Assembly: GCA_030167125.1 (NCBI GenBank)
Contig: CP126531.1
Coordinates: forward strand, 248,001-312,000
Reading direction: 5' to 3'
Length of the DNA stretch: 64,000 nucleotides
Source of the DNA: Rhodanobacteraceae bacterium
GTDB lineage: Bacteria > Pseudomonadota > Gammaproteobacteria > Xanthomonadales > Rhodanobacteraceae
Shown here: piece after piece, positions 7,143 through 15,668 of the stretch
Layout: each line of letters starts with the position of its first letter
Numbering within the stretch: position 1 is the first letter of the stretch
Position numbers and translations under genes: made by a program
The notes under the pieces: model-generated
Databases searched by the model: none
What the model saw: the letters and a program-made list of their open reading frames with translations, nothing else
What the model was told of the DNA's origin: nothing

Positions 7143-8636
7143 TCAACGGACGCCGTGCATCAGCTTCACGATCCACGGCGCGGTGGTCAGGTACACCAGG
7201 GCGATCGCGCCGCCGCCGATCAGCAGCATTGCGAACACGTGTTCGTAGCCGGTGATCCCGTTCTGGCCATGCGCGGTGGTGAGCGCGGCGATCTGGCCCG
7301 AGAAGTCGTACGAGACGCCGACGCCGAAGAACCAGCCGCCCATCGCGAGCGAAGTTTCATCCGGTGCGGCGAGCTTGCCGATCAGCGCGTAGCCGATCGG
7401 CGACAGCGCCAGTTCGCCGACCGTCGCGAACAGATAATTCACCAGCAGCGGCCATGCGGCGATCCTGCCGTCCGGTTGTCTCCCGTGCGCGATGGCCCAC
7501 CACAGCACGCCGTAGCCCAGCGCCACCAGCAGCAGGCCAACCCCAAACTTGCGCGGCGTGGACGGATTGATCGCGCGCTTGTCCAGCCACGGCCACAGCA
7601 TTGCGATGAACGGCGCCAGGACAAGGATGTACAGCGGATTCGCCGACTGGAACGAGAGATAGCTCCAGCCCAGACCCAGCAGCGTGCCGTTCCACAGCGC
7701 CGCCACATGGTCGCGCGCGAAGAAATTGAGCGCGCTGGCGGAGAGCAAACTCAACGCCCAGAACACCACCAACGCAATGAACAAAAGCAGCAGTGCGATG
7801 TAGCGTTGGCCCTGCACGCGATCGCCGCGGCGGATGCTGCGGACGACGAAATACAGCACCAATGCGCCCATCAGCAGGTACACGGCGACGTGCAGCACGT
7901 CCGGATGCGCCATCAACAATGCGACGGGCACGATCAGCGCCAGCCACGCCAGCAGTACCACGGGCATCGACCAGCGCCCATGCAGGCGCGGTGTGTCATC
8001 GGCACCCGGCAATCGGCGCTGCCGTGATTCGAATGTCAATGCGCCCAGCAACATGCCCGCTGCGGCGGCGAGGAAGCCCAGCCGATCACCGTAATGCGCC
8101 CCGATCCACGCGCCGCAGACGAACGGCGCAATGAATGCGCCAAAGTTGATCGCGAGGTAGTAGAGCGTGTATCCCGCGTCGCGCCTGGGGTCGTTCTTTG
8201 CGTAATTGCGTCCGACCAGCACGGTCAGCGGGATATTGAGTCCGGCGGCCAGCACGAATGCAGACAGCATCACGATGAATGCCATGTGCCGCGAAAACGC
8301 CATCCCGATCATGGGCGGGATCATCAACCACAGCGAAAGGCGCAGCGCGCGCACTTCGCCCAGCACGTTGTCCGCGACCCAGCCGCCGAGGATGGGCGTT
8401 GCATAGAGCAGCGTGCCGAAACCCGCGAACAGCAGGTTGGCCCGCTGCAGTGCCTGGGCGTGCGGCAGTCCGGAGAAAACCGTTTCCGAAAGATACGGCG
8501 CGAGGAACGCGCGAAAGCCGTAGAACGCGAAGTTGAACCAGACGGTGACGAACAACAGCATCCACAGCAGGCGCGGATGCCCCATCACGCTGCCGCCTTG
8601 CGGCAAGGCATAAGCGGTTTCGTCGTTCGCGTGCAT
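7143..8636 (-). CDS. POT-family transporter lacking the ExxERF motif
   Basis: 497 residues, the same family and topology as its downstream neighbour (GGWVADNVLG, NDPRRDAGYTLYYLAINFGAF). At the position of ExxERF it reads TVWFNF: both glutamates and the arginine used for proton coupling in characterised POT proteins are replaced. Other features are intact, so it is not an obvious pseudogene. It may use another coupling ion or site, take other substrates, or act as a paired partner. The gene is first in a two-gene unit starting 75 bases after the tryptophan dioxygenase gene. Confidence 0.82.
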   Translation of the reverse strand: MHANDETAYALPQGGSVMGHPRLLWMLLFVTVWFNFAFYGFRAFLAPYLSETVFSGLPHAQALQRANLLFAGFGTLLYATPILGGWVADNVLGEVRALRLSLWLMIPPMIGMAFSRHMAFIVMLSAFVLAAGLNIPLTVLVGRNYAKNDPRRDAGYTLYYLAINFGAFIAPFVCGAWIGAHYGDRLGFLAAAAGMLLGALTFESRQRRLPGADDTPRLHGRWSMPVVLLAWLALIVPVALLMAHPDVLHVAVYLLMGALVLYFVVRSIRRGDRVQGQRYIALLLLFIALVVFWALSLLSASALNFFARDHVAALWNGTLLGLGWSYLSFQSANPLYILVLAPFIAMLWPWLDKRAINPSTPRKFGVGLLLVALGYGVLWWAIAHGRQPDGRIAAWPLLVNYLFATVGELALSPIGYALIGKLAAPDETSLAMGGWFFGVGVSYDFSGQIAALTTAHGQNGITGYEHVFAMLLIGGGAIALVYLTTAPWIVKLMHGVR

Positions 8637-8711
8637 CGCCGGTCCTCAAGTCGACCGACGGATGTCAGTCCGCGCGACGATAGCGGCGCCCACGCGCACG
8701 CGGCAAGCCGA

Positions 8712-9566
8712 TCACGCCGACCGGATCTGCGTGCGCACTTCCAGCAATTCCGGGAAGAAGGTGAGGTCGAGCGCCTTTTTCAGGAACCCCACGCCCGACG
8801 ATCCGCCGGTGCCGGGGCGATGGCCGATGATGCGCTCTACCGCCTTCATGTGGCGGAAGCGCCACAACTGGAAATTTTCCTCGACGTCCACCAGCGTTTC
8901 GCACAGGTGGTATTCCGGCCAGAACTTTTCCGGCGCTTCGTAGATGCGCTGGAACACCGGCAGCAGCGCCTCGTCGCGCTTCCAGCCTTCGCGCACGTCG
9001 CGACCCAGGATGGCTTGCGGGATCGCGTGGCCGCGCCGCGCCAGCCAGTGCAGCACCGCGTCGTACAGGCTCGGCGATTCCAGCGTCGCACGCAGGCCCG
9101 CCTGCGCTTCGGCATCGTGCGCAAAAACGCCGAGCATGTCCGCGTTCTTGTTGCCGAGCAGGAATTCCACCGTGCGGTATTGCTGCGACTGGAAGCCGGA
9201 CGACGGCCCCAGCGCATCGCGGAACTTCAGGTATTCGTGCGGCGTCATCGTTTCCAGCACCGCCCACGCGTTGAACAACTGGTCCTGGATGCGCTTGACG
9301 CGCGCGAGCTTCTTCTGCGCCTGATCGGCGCGATCGGCATCGATGTCGGCGATGGTCGCGCGCAGTTCGTGGATCATCAGCTTCAGCCACAACTCCGCGA
9401 CGTGGTGCTGCACGATGAACAGCATCTCGTCGTGATAGACCGGGTCCGAAACCGGCCGCTGCGCCGACAGCAAGGTGTCGAGCTTCAGATAGCTCGCGTA
9501 GGTCATGTGGCCGGAAAGGTCACGCTGGATGCCGGCTTCTAGTTCGCGCCGGTTGTTGTCGGTCAT
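8712..9566 (-). CDS. kynA: tryptophan 2,3-dioxygenase
   Basis: 284 residues; the haem enzyme that oxidises tryptophan to N-formylkynurenine, the first step of the kynurenine route. Family hallmarks are visible: LTYASYL-like [16 protein letters not shown], a haem-pocket [35 protein letters not shown] and the C-terminal [13 protein letters not shown]. The start at 9566 has an AAGG ribosome site eight bases upstream, whereas the ATG at 9590 has none. No kynureninase or formamidase is visible in this window. Confidence 0.95.
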   Translation of the reverse strand: MTDNNRRELEAGIQRDLSGHMTYASYLKLDTLLSAQRPVSDPVYHDEMLFIVQHHVAELWLKLMIHELRATIADIDADRADQAQKKLARVKRIQDQLFNAWAVLETMTPHEYLKFRDALGPSSGFQSQQYRTVEFLLGNKNADMLGVFAHDAEAQAGLRATLESPSLYDAVLHWLARRGHAIPQAILGRDVREGWKRDEALLPVFQRIYEAPEKFWPEYHLCETLVDVEENFQLWRFRHMKAVERIIGHRPGTGGSSGVGFLKKALDLTFFPELLEVRTQIRSA

Positions 9567-9654
9567 GGGTTTTGCCTTGTGCTGATCCATTCAAGCGTAA
9601 CGTAGCGCGAACCGTGTCGGTGTTGATGGGAGTCAGGAGCCGCTCTGATTTTGC

Positions 9655-9755
9655 TCGTCATCCCGGAATAGCGAAGCGATATCCGGGATCCAGCGCCTTT
9701 GCCTCTGCGTTGCAGAAAATCACTGGATTCCCGCCTTCGCGGGAATGACAGCAGG
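9655..9755. repeat. dispersed palindromic repeat (CGTCATCCCGG / GCGGGAATGAC family)
   Basis: Two palindromic units: CGTCATCCCGGAATAGCG...ATATCCGGGATCCAG, then TGGATTCCCGCCTTCGCGG followed by GAATGAC. Variants recur at 11036-11135, 22871-22903 and 58531-58557. It fills part of the 359-base gap (9567-9925) between kynA and pdhA; the rest of the gap holds only a weak pdhA promoter candidate. Confidence 0.7.
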
Positions 9756-9856
9756 AGATTGGTCGAACCTATGGTTGCGTGGTGCCGGTGCCGCGTATTG
9801 CACCGCAGCATACGCGAACGTACTGCCAAGGGCTGTGGGCCACGCTAGGTGCATGC

Positions 9857-9862
9857 GATAAT
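9857..9862 (+). promoter_or_regulatory. possible -10 box for pdhA
   Basis: GATAAT matches five of six consensus bases and lies 63 bases before the pdhA start. No convincing -35 box is seen at the usual spacing, so this is tentative. Confidence 0.3.
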
Positions 9863-9925
9863 GGGCGGCCTGCTCGCGTCGATTTCGTGTATCGCGAGCG
9901 CCCGTTCCGCATTCGGGAGCCATCC

Positions 9926-11011
9926 GTGCCCATCGCCGCCAAGTTTGAAATCGAATACCTGCAATACCTCGACGCCGAGGGCAAGCAGGTCAGGAAGGAC
10001 CTGCCCGATTTCGCGCAGGACATCGACCAGATGGTCGAGCTGTACAAGCTGATGGTTTCCACGCGCGTGTTCGATACCAAGTCGATCGCGCTGCAGCGCA
10101 CCGGCAAGCTCGGCACCTATGCGTCGTGCCTCGGTCACGAAGCCACCCACGTCGGCATCGGCAGCGCGCTGAAGCCCGAGGACGTGCTGGCGCCCAGCTA
10201 CCGCGAGTACGGCGCGCAGTTGTACCGCGGCGTGCGCCCACGCGACGTGTACATGTACTGGGGCGGCGACGAGCGCGGCAACGATTACCAGAACGAACCC
10301 GCGAAGCACGACTTCGCGTGGTCGGTGCCGATCGGCACGCAATGCCTGCACGCCGCCGGCTCCGCGCTGGCGTTCAAGATCCGCAACGAGAAGCGCGTCG
10401 CGGTGTGCACCATCGGCGACGGTGGCTCTTCGAAGTCCGACTTCTATGGGGCCATCAACGTGGCCGGCGCGCGCGACCTGCCGCTGGTCGCGGCGATCGT
10501 CAACAACCAGTGGGCGATCTCGGTGCCGCGCAAGATCCAGTCGGGCGCCAAGACGCTGGCGCAGAAAGGCATCGCCGCGGGCCTGTTCTGCATCCAGGTC
10601 GACGGCAACGACATCATCGCGGTGAAGAAGGCGATGACCGACGCGATCGAACGCGCGCGCGCCGGCAAGGGCGGCAGCGTGGTCGAATGCGTGACGTATC
10701 GGCTCGGCGACCACACCACCGCCGACGACGCGCGCCGCTACCGCGGCAAGGACGAAGTGGAGGATGCGTGGACCAAGGACCCGGTGAAGCGCCTGCGCAC
10801 CTGGCTGGAAGCGAACAAGGCCTGGAACAAGAAGAAGGAAGAAAAGCTGCAGGCGGAATGCGACGAGTGGATGGACAACGAAGTGAATGCGTATCTCGAA
10901 ACCAAGGCGCAGCCGGTGACCGCGATGTTCGACTACACCTTCGCCGAATTGCCGGCGGATCTGCTGAAGCAACGTGAAGAAGCGATTGCGCTGGAGAAGT
11001 CGCATGGCTAA
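9926..11011 (+). CDS. pdhA: pyruvate dehydrogenase E1 component, alpha subunit
   Basis: 361 residues of the alpha2beta2 (branched-chain/PDH) E1 type. The thiamine diphosphate motif GDG...NN is present (IGDGGSSKSDFYG to AAIVNNQ), with the phosphorylation-loop-like region YRLGDHTTADDARRYR. With the beta subunit it decarboxylates pyruvate and acylates the lipoyl group of E2. The frame is open upstream to 9779, but a GTG at 9926 with a CGGGAG ribosome site six bases before it matches where family homology begins (IAAKFEIEYLQYLD). It is first of the pdhA-pdhB-orf-pdhC cluster. Confidence 0.9.
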   Translation: MPIAAKFEIEYLQYLDAEGKQVRKDLPDFAQDIDQMVELYKLMVSTRVFDTKSIALQRTGKLGTYASCLGHEATHVGIGSALKPEDVLAPSYREYGAQLYRGVRPRDVYMYWGGDERGNDYQNEPAKHDFAWSVPIGTQCLHAAGSALAFKIRNEKRVAVCTIGDGGSSKSDFYGAINVAGARDLPLVAAIVNNQWAISVPRKIQSGAKTLAQKGIAAGLFCIQVDGNDIIAVKKAMTDAIERARAGKGGSVVECVTYRLGDHTTADDARRYRGKDEVEDAWTKDPVKRLRTWLEANKAWNKKKEEKLQAECDEWMDNEVNAYLETKAQPVTAMFDYTFAELPADLLKQREEAIALEKSHG

Positions 11012-11035
11012 GCGATCGCACCGCAAACTCTCTCG

Positions 11036-11135
11036 ACGTCATTCCGGACGGACGGCGCCAGCCGACCGATCCGGAATCCATCTTGATTTTCGCTTCAAGA
11101 GCAAATGGATTCCTGCTTGCGCGGGAATGACGGCA
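11036..11135. repeat. dispersed palindromic repeat between pdhA and pdhB
   Basis: Begins ACGTCATTCCGGACGG and ends GCGCGGGAATGACGG, with the same arrangement as 9655-9755. It fills almost all of the gap between two co-transcribed genes and could form a hairpin in the message that sets subunit ratio or mRNA stability (inference). Confidence 0.65.
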
Positions 11136-11153
11136 ATAGAGGAGATTCGCTAA

Positions 11154-12134
11154 ATGGCAGCCATTACCCTGATCGAGGCCGTCACCCAGGCGCTCGCTTA
11201 TGAAATGAAGCGCGACGATTCGGTCGTCGTGCTGGGCGAGGACGTCGGCGTCAACGGCGGCGTGTTCCGTGCGACGCAAGGCTTGTCGGACAAGTTCGGC
11301 GAATGGCGCGTGTTCGACACGCCGCTGGACGAAACCACCATCGCCGGCGTCACCGTTGGTCTCGCCGCGCAAGGCATGAAGCCGGTGTGCGAGGCGCAGT
11401 TCGAAGGCTTCATCTACCCGATGATGGAACAGATCTGCTGCCACGCCGCGCGCATGCGCAACCGCACGCGCGGGCGCATCACCTGCCCGGCGGTGTTCCG
11501 CGCGCCGTGGGGCGGCGGCATCCACGCGCCCGAACATCATTCGGAAGCCAACGAGCACCTGTTCACCAACGTGCCGGGCCTGCGCGTGGTGCTGCCGTCG
11601 TCGCCCGCGCGCGCCTACGGCCTGCTGCTCGCCGCGATCCGCGATCCCGATCCGGTGGTGTTCTACGAACCCAAGCGCATCTACCGCCAGTACAAGGAAG
11701 AAGTGCCGGACGACGGCGAGGCGCTGCCGCTGGACGTGTGCTTCGTGCTGCGCGACGGCACCGACATCACGCTCGTCACCTGGGGCGCGGAGGTGAAGGA
11801 AACGCTGGAAGCCGCCGACGCGCTGGCGAAAGAAGGCATCAGCGCCGAAGTGATCGACGTTGCCACGCTGACGCCACTCGACTTCGACACCATCGCCGAA
11901 TCTGTCCAGAAAACCGGCCGCTGCGTGATCGTGCAGGAAGCACCGAAGACCGCAGGCTTCGGGGCCGAGATCGCCGCGCGCGTAGCCGAGGAATGCATCT
12001 TCGATTTGCTTGCGCCGGTCGCGCGCGTCAGCGGCTGGGACGTGCACACGCCGCTGTACCGCCTCGAAATGAAACAGTTGCCCAGCACCGCGCGCATCGT
12101 GGATGCAGCGAAGCGGGTGTTGGCGGCGGGATAG
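11154..12134 (+). CDS. pdhB: pyruvate dehydrogenase E1 component, beta subunit
   Basis: 326 residues. Typical beta-subunit start (ITLIEAVTQALAYEMKRD), LGEDVGVNGGVFRAT, the EAQFEGFIYPMMEQI segment and a C-terminal transketolase domain with VAEECIFDLLAPVARVSGWD. It completes the E1 active site with the alpha subunit. A GAGGAG ribosome site precedes the ATG. Confidence 0.95.
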   Translation: MAAITLIEAVTQALAYEMKRDDSVVVLGEDVGVNGGVFRATQGLSDKFGEWRVFDTPLDETTIAGVTVGLAAQGMKPVCEAQFEGFIYPMMEQICCHAARMRNRTRGRITCPAVFRAPWGGGIHAPEHHSEANEHLFTNVPGLRVVLPSSPARAYGLLLAAIRDPDPVVFYEPKRIYRQYKEEVPDDGEALPLDVCFVLRDGTDITLVTWGAEVKETLEAADALAKEGISAEVIDVATLTPLDFDTIAESVQKTGRCVIVQEAPKTAGFGAEIAARVAEECIFDLLAPVARVSGWDVHTPLYRLEMKQLPSTARIVDAAKRVLAAG

Positions 12135-12143
12135 GCCCATTTT

Positions 12144-12386
12144 GTGGAAACAGAAAAGAAGTACGGCAAAGTCTTCTTTGAAGTTTGGGCTCGGGATGGG
12201 CTCAAGGGGCGATGGACATACAGCCAACGCCATTCGCGTTTCGGCGAAAGCGATGTTCCTTCTTTGTTCGAACGTCGACCGTACAAAGATCAAGAACCAC
12301 GTACACCGGAATACTTATATCGACTGGAAAGTGATGGTATCCACATCGCTCTTTTCTACGATGGTCTTCCAAAACCCACCGATTGA
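12144..12386 (+). CDS. small hypothetical protein between pdhB and pdhC
   Basis: 80 residues starting at a GTG nine bases after the pdhB stop. It is rich in charged and aromatic residues (FFEVWARDGLKGRWTYSQRH, YLYRLESDGIHIALFYDG) and has no signal peptide or membrane segment. I do not recognise the family. Its DNA is clearly richer in A/T than pdhB and pdhC, which suggests recent insertion into the operon. No good ribosome site is seen, so expression would depend on coupling to pdhB. It could be non-coding remnant sequence. Confidence 0.4.
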   Translation: METEKKYGKVFFEVWARDGLKGRWTYSQRHSRFGESDVPSLFERRPYKDQEPRTPEYLYRLESDGIHIALFYDGLPKPTD

Positions 12387-12426
12387 AGAAATTGGCAATC
12401 GATAACTTCTGAAATTCGAGACGATC

Positions 12427-13863
12427 ATGGCCGACAAGAAAACATTCCATCTCCCCGACCTCGGCGAAGGCCTGCCCGACGCCACCATCGTCGAATGGCT
12501 GGTGAAGGAAGGCGACAGCGTCAAGCTGGATGCGCCGCTGGTGTCGATGGAAACCGCCAAGGCCGTGGTGGAAGTGCCGTCGCCGTTCACCGGCAAGCTG
12601 CTCAAGCAGCACGGCGCGGCGGGCGACGTGATCAACACCGGCGCCGCGCTGGCCGAGTTCGAACTCGATCCCAACGCCAAGCAGCGGGCCGAGAACGCGG
12701 CGGGCGGCCATCACCACGCGCCGGAACCCGCGAAGGGCGCCGGTGCGCCCGCGCCGGACGACCACGGCAAGGTGATCGCGTCCGACGAAGGCGGCGAGAT
12801 CAGGAAGGGCGGCAGCGCGGATCGCGAGGATGAAGGCACCGTGGTCGGCGCGGTGTCGAGCAGCAATGAAGTGCGCACGGAACAGGCGGGCAGCGTCGGC
12901 GGCGTTAAAGCGGTGCCGGCGGTGCGTGCGATGGCGAAAAAGTTGAAGGTCGATCTCGCGCGCGTGCAAGCCACCGGCGCGGGTGGCGTGGTCACGATGC
13001 AGGACGTCAAGAATGCCGCCGCTTCCGGAACGGCTGTACTCGGATCCCCCTCACCCCAGCCCTCTCCCGCAAGCGGGAGAGGGGGAACAGCGGGCTTCGC
13101 TTCACCTCTCCCGCTTGCGGGAGAGGTCGGCGCGCATCGCGCGCCGGGTGAGGGGAGCGTCGCCAGAACCACGCTGTCTTCCAGTGGCAAGCCGATGCGC
13201 ACCACGCCGCCTTCGGTCAGCGTCACCGGCCAGCCGGAACAGCTGAAAGGCGTGCGCCGCAACATGGCACGGGTGATGGCCGATGCGCACGCGCAAGTCG
13301 TGCCGACCACGATCGTCGACGACGCCGACCTGCACCAGTGGCTGGGCAAGCAGGACATCACCGCGCGCCTGGTGCGCGCGATCGTCGCCGCGTGCAAGGC
13401 GGTGCCGGCGTTGAACGCGTGGTTCGACGGCAAGAACCTCACCGTCACGCGCCATCCGCACGTCGACCTCGGCATCGCGGTGGACACCGACGACGGCCTG
13501 TTCGTGCCCGCGCTGCGCAACGCCGACATGCTGGATGCGCGCGGCTTGCGCGAAGGGATCAACCGCCTGCGCGCGCAGGTCGAGGACCGCTCGATTCCCG
13601 CAAGCGAACTTTCCGGCTACACGATTTCGCTGTCCAACTTCGGCATGTTCGCGGGCCGCTACGCGTCGCCGGTGGTGGTGCCGCCGTGCGTGGCGATCGT
13701 CGGCGCCGGCAAGCTGGTGCACGACGTGGTCGCGGTGATGGGCGGCATCGAAGTGCACCGGCGCATGCCGATCTCGTTGACGTTCGACCATCGCGCTGCA
13801 ACGGGCGGCGAAGCCGCGCGGTTCCTGAAGGCGATCCTGGACGATCTCGCGCTGCCGCAGTAG
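12427..13863 (+). CDS. pdhC: pyruvate dehydrogenase E2 component (dihydrolipoamide acetyltransferase)
   Basis: 478 residues. One lipoyl domain at the N-terminus with the lipoylated lysine in SMETAKAVVEVPSP; a long linker; a peripheral-subunit-binding domain (VPAVRAMAKKLKVDLARV to TMQDVKNAA, about residues 160-197); then the acyltransferase core from about residue 270. The catalytic segment reads FDHRAATGGEAARF, so the HRxxDG motif has Thr in place of Asp. Residues about 206-244 are encoded by an in-frame palindromic repeat and are low-complexity Ser/Pro/Gly. It accepts acetyl groups from E1 and passes them to CoA. No E3 gene follows directly. Confidence 0.92.
   Translation: MADKKTFHLPDLGEGLPDATIVEWLVKEGDSVKLDAPLVSMETAKAVVEVPSPFTGKLLKQHGAAGDVINTGAALAEFELDPNAKQRAENAAGGHHHAPEPAKGAGAPAPDDHGKVIASDEGGEIRKGGSADREDEGTVVGAVSSSNEVRTEQAGSVGGVKAVPAVRAMAKKLKVDLARVQATGAGGVVTMQDVKNAAASGTAVLGSPSPQPSPASGRGGTAGFASPLPLAGEVGAHRAPGEGSVARTTLSSSGKPMRTTPPSVSVTGQPEQLKGVRRNMARVMADAHAQVVPTTIVDDADLHQWLGKQDITARLVRAIVAACKAVPALNAWFDGKNLTVTRHPHVDLGIAVDTDDGLFVPALRNADMLDARGLREGINRLRAQVEDRSIPASELSGYTISLSNFGMFAGRYASPVVVPPCVAIVGAGKLVHDVVAVMGGIEVHRRMPISLTFDHRAATGGEAARFLKAILDDLALPQ
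13045..13157. repeat. palindromic repeat inserted in frame in pdhC
   Basis: Starts CCCCCTCACCCCAGCC and ends GGGTGAGGGGA. It contains two near-identical hairpins, CTCTCCCGCAAGCGGGAGAG and CTCTCCCGCTTGCGGGAGAG, in mirror arrangement. The same kind of unit is normally intergenic. Here it is translated as part of the E2 linker between the subunit-binding and catalytic domains. Confidence 0.8.
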
Positions 13864-13895
13864 GGGTCGCGGCCCAGCAAGCGCCTTTGTTGCGT

Positions 13896-14231
13896 TCAGC
13901 CCGCCCGCACGTCCTCGTGCGGGCGCTCATCGGCGCGCGAGCCGCGGTTCGCCCAGTGCCACATCAATCCGAACAGGATGACGAGGGTGAAGCCTGCGTA
14001 GGCGCCCAACGCCGCCGCAACCTGCTTCCAGATCGCGCCGCCGTGGCCGAGCGCGGCTTCGTAGCCGATCGCCGTGCACGCCACCGTCGCTACCGCCGAA
14101 ACGAGCAGCACGCCCGCGTCGAATCGCGCCGGCACGCCGCGTGCCGCACGCCTGCGCGCGTACAGCCAATACAGCCAGCCCAGCACGATGAGCCACGGCC
14201 CGATCAGCAGCAGGGCGATGAAGCGCGCCAC
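13896..14231 (-). CDS. small inner-membrane protein of unknown function
   Basis: 111 residues with three hydrophobic segments (about 3-24, 41-60 and 74-92) and basic stretches after the first (YARRRAARG). The C-terminus is charged and probably cytoplasmic. I do not recognise a named family. It starts two bases before the trpS stop codon, on the same strand, so it is likely co-translated with trpS. Confidence 0.65.
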   Translation of the reverse strand: MARFIALLLIGPWLIVLGWLYWLYARRRAARGVPARFDAGVLLVSAVATVACTAIGYEAALGHGGAIWKQVAAALGAYAGFTLVILFGLMWHWANRGSRADERPHEDVRAG

Positions 14232-14232
14232 T

Positions 14233-15657
14233 TCACTCTGGCGCTTCGCGCAATGACACCAGTGCCGCGCGCGTGCGTTCGATGGCGGCGTCGCGCGCGC
14301 TCAGCTCGGCGAATTCCGCGCTGGCCGCGAGGGGTTCGCCGTCCTTGAGGAACACGAAGCGCGACGCATCGATGGGTTTCAGTGCGCCGACGGCGGCATC
14401 GCCCGAAAGCGCGCGCGATGCCTGGCCCGCGGCTTTCGGATCGGCGAACGCGCGCGACAGCAGCAATTCTTCGCCATCGGCACCAATCAGGCGGAAGTGG
14501 AAGCCCTCGTTGTCGCGGAAGCTGACGATGCGCGCGCGCTTGCCGGTTTTCTTCGTGGGCCGATTTGCTCCCTCCCCCGCTTGCGGGGGAGGGTTGGGGA
14601 GGGGGGAATGCTTGCGGGAAGTCACGAGTGCACCCAGCCCCACCGCACGCCGCATGGTTTCCAGCCGCGGCGTCGCCACCGCGCGCGCCTTCTTCGCGCC
14701 TTCGCGCAGCGCGTCCTCGATGTCGTCGGGGTGCGCCATCAATGCGTCGTAACGCTCGCGCAGCGGCGCGATATCCTGCTCGATGCGGTCGCACAGCTTT
14801 TTCTTGGCCTCGCCCCAGCCCATGCCGGATTCGAGTCCGGCGCGAAACGCGCGGCTCTCGGCATCGCCCGCGAACGCGCGGTAGATCGCGTAAAGGCTGG
14901 ACGAATCCGGATCTTTCGGTTCGCCCGGCTCACGCGAATCGGTGACGATCTTCATGATCGCCTCGCGCGTGGCTTTCGCGCCGCCCTCGAACAGCGGCAC
15001 GGTGTTGTCGTAGCTCTTGGACATCTTGCGGCCGTCGAGGCCGGGCAGGGTGGCGACGCTTTCCTCGATCACCACTTCGGGCAGCACGAACGGTTCGTCG
15101 GTGCCGCCCGCCGCGCGCCAGGCCGCGCCGTAGATATGGTTGAAGCGCTGGCCGACGTCGCGCGCCATCTCGATGTGCTGCACCTGGTCGCGGCCGACCG
15201 GCACGTGGGTGCCGTTGAAGGCCAGGATGTCGGCGGCCATCAGCACCGGGTACATGTACAGGCCCGCGGTGATCGCGGCGTCCGGATCGCCGCCCTTCGC
15301 GGTGTTCTGGTCGACCGCGGCCTTGTACGCATGCGCGCGGTTGAGCAGGCCCTTGGCGGTGACGCAGGTGAGCATCCACGTCAATTCCGGGATTTCCGGA
15401 ATGTCCGATTGCCGGTAGAACGTGGCGCGCTGCGGATCGAGCCCGCAGGCCAGCCATGTGGCAGCGATTTCGAGGCGCGAACGCGCGACCCGCGCGGGGT
15501 CGTCGCACTTCACCAGCGCGTGATAATCGGCGAGGAAGAAGAACGCATCGCCCTCGCCGCGCCGGCTGGCCGCGATCGCGGGACGGATCGCGCCGACGTA
15601 ATTGCCGAGGTGCGGCGTGCCACTGGTGGTGATACCGGTGAGGTAGCGGGTAGTCAT
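14233..15657 (-). CDS. trpS: tryptophanyl-tRNA synthetase with C-terminal extension
   Basis: 474 residues against about 330-340 for the usual enzyme. The class I core is complete: TTSGTPHLGNYVGA (HIGH equivalent), VGRDQVQHIEMARD and GRKMSKSYDN (KMSKS). After about residue 345 comes a stretch encoded by a palindromic repeat (SPLPNPPPQAGEG), then about 100 residues resembling tandem DUF1508/YegP units (FRDNEGFHFRLIGADGEELL and RFVFLKDGEPLAASAEF). The extension is conserved-looking, but its role in tRNA charging is unknown to me. It follows the DUF4328 gene by 11 bases. Confidence 0.92.
   Translation of the reverse strand: MTTRYLTGITTSGTPHLGNYVGAIRPAIAASRRGEGDAFFFLADYHALVKCDDPARVARSRLEIAATWLACGLDPQRATFYRQSDIPEIPELTWMLTCVTAKGLLNRAHAYKAAVDQNTAKGGDPDAAITAGLYMYPVLMAADILAFNGTHVPVGRDQVQHIEMARDVGQRFNHIYGAAWRAAGGTDEPFVLPEVVIEESVATLPGLDGRKMSKSYDNTVPLFEGGAKATREAIMKIVTDSREPGEPKDPDSSSLYAIYRAFAGDAESRAFRAGLESGMGWGEAKKKLCDRIEQDIAPLRERYDALMAHPDDIEDALREGAKKARAVATPRLETMRRAVGLGALVTSRKHSPLPNPPPQAGEGANRPTKKTGKRARIVSFRDNEGFHFRLIGADGEELLLSRAFADPKAAGQASRALSGDAAVGALKPIDASRFVFLKDGEPLAASAEFAELSARDAAIERTRAALVSLREAPE
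14566..14608. repeat. palindromic repeat inserted in frame in trpS
   Basis: CTCCCTCCCCCGCTTGCGGG followed by GGAGGG and TTGGGGAGGGG, the same family as the unit in pdhC. It is translated on the minus strand as a Pro/Gly-rich joint between the synthetase core and the C-terminal extension. Confidence 0.75.
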
Positions 15658-15668
15658 GGTGCTCGACG

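Noticed and set aside
6267..8027. 586-codon open frame opposite the two POT genes
   Set aside because: Gln/His/Arg-rich shadow frame; both POT proteins on the other strand are unmistakable.
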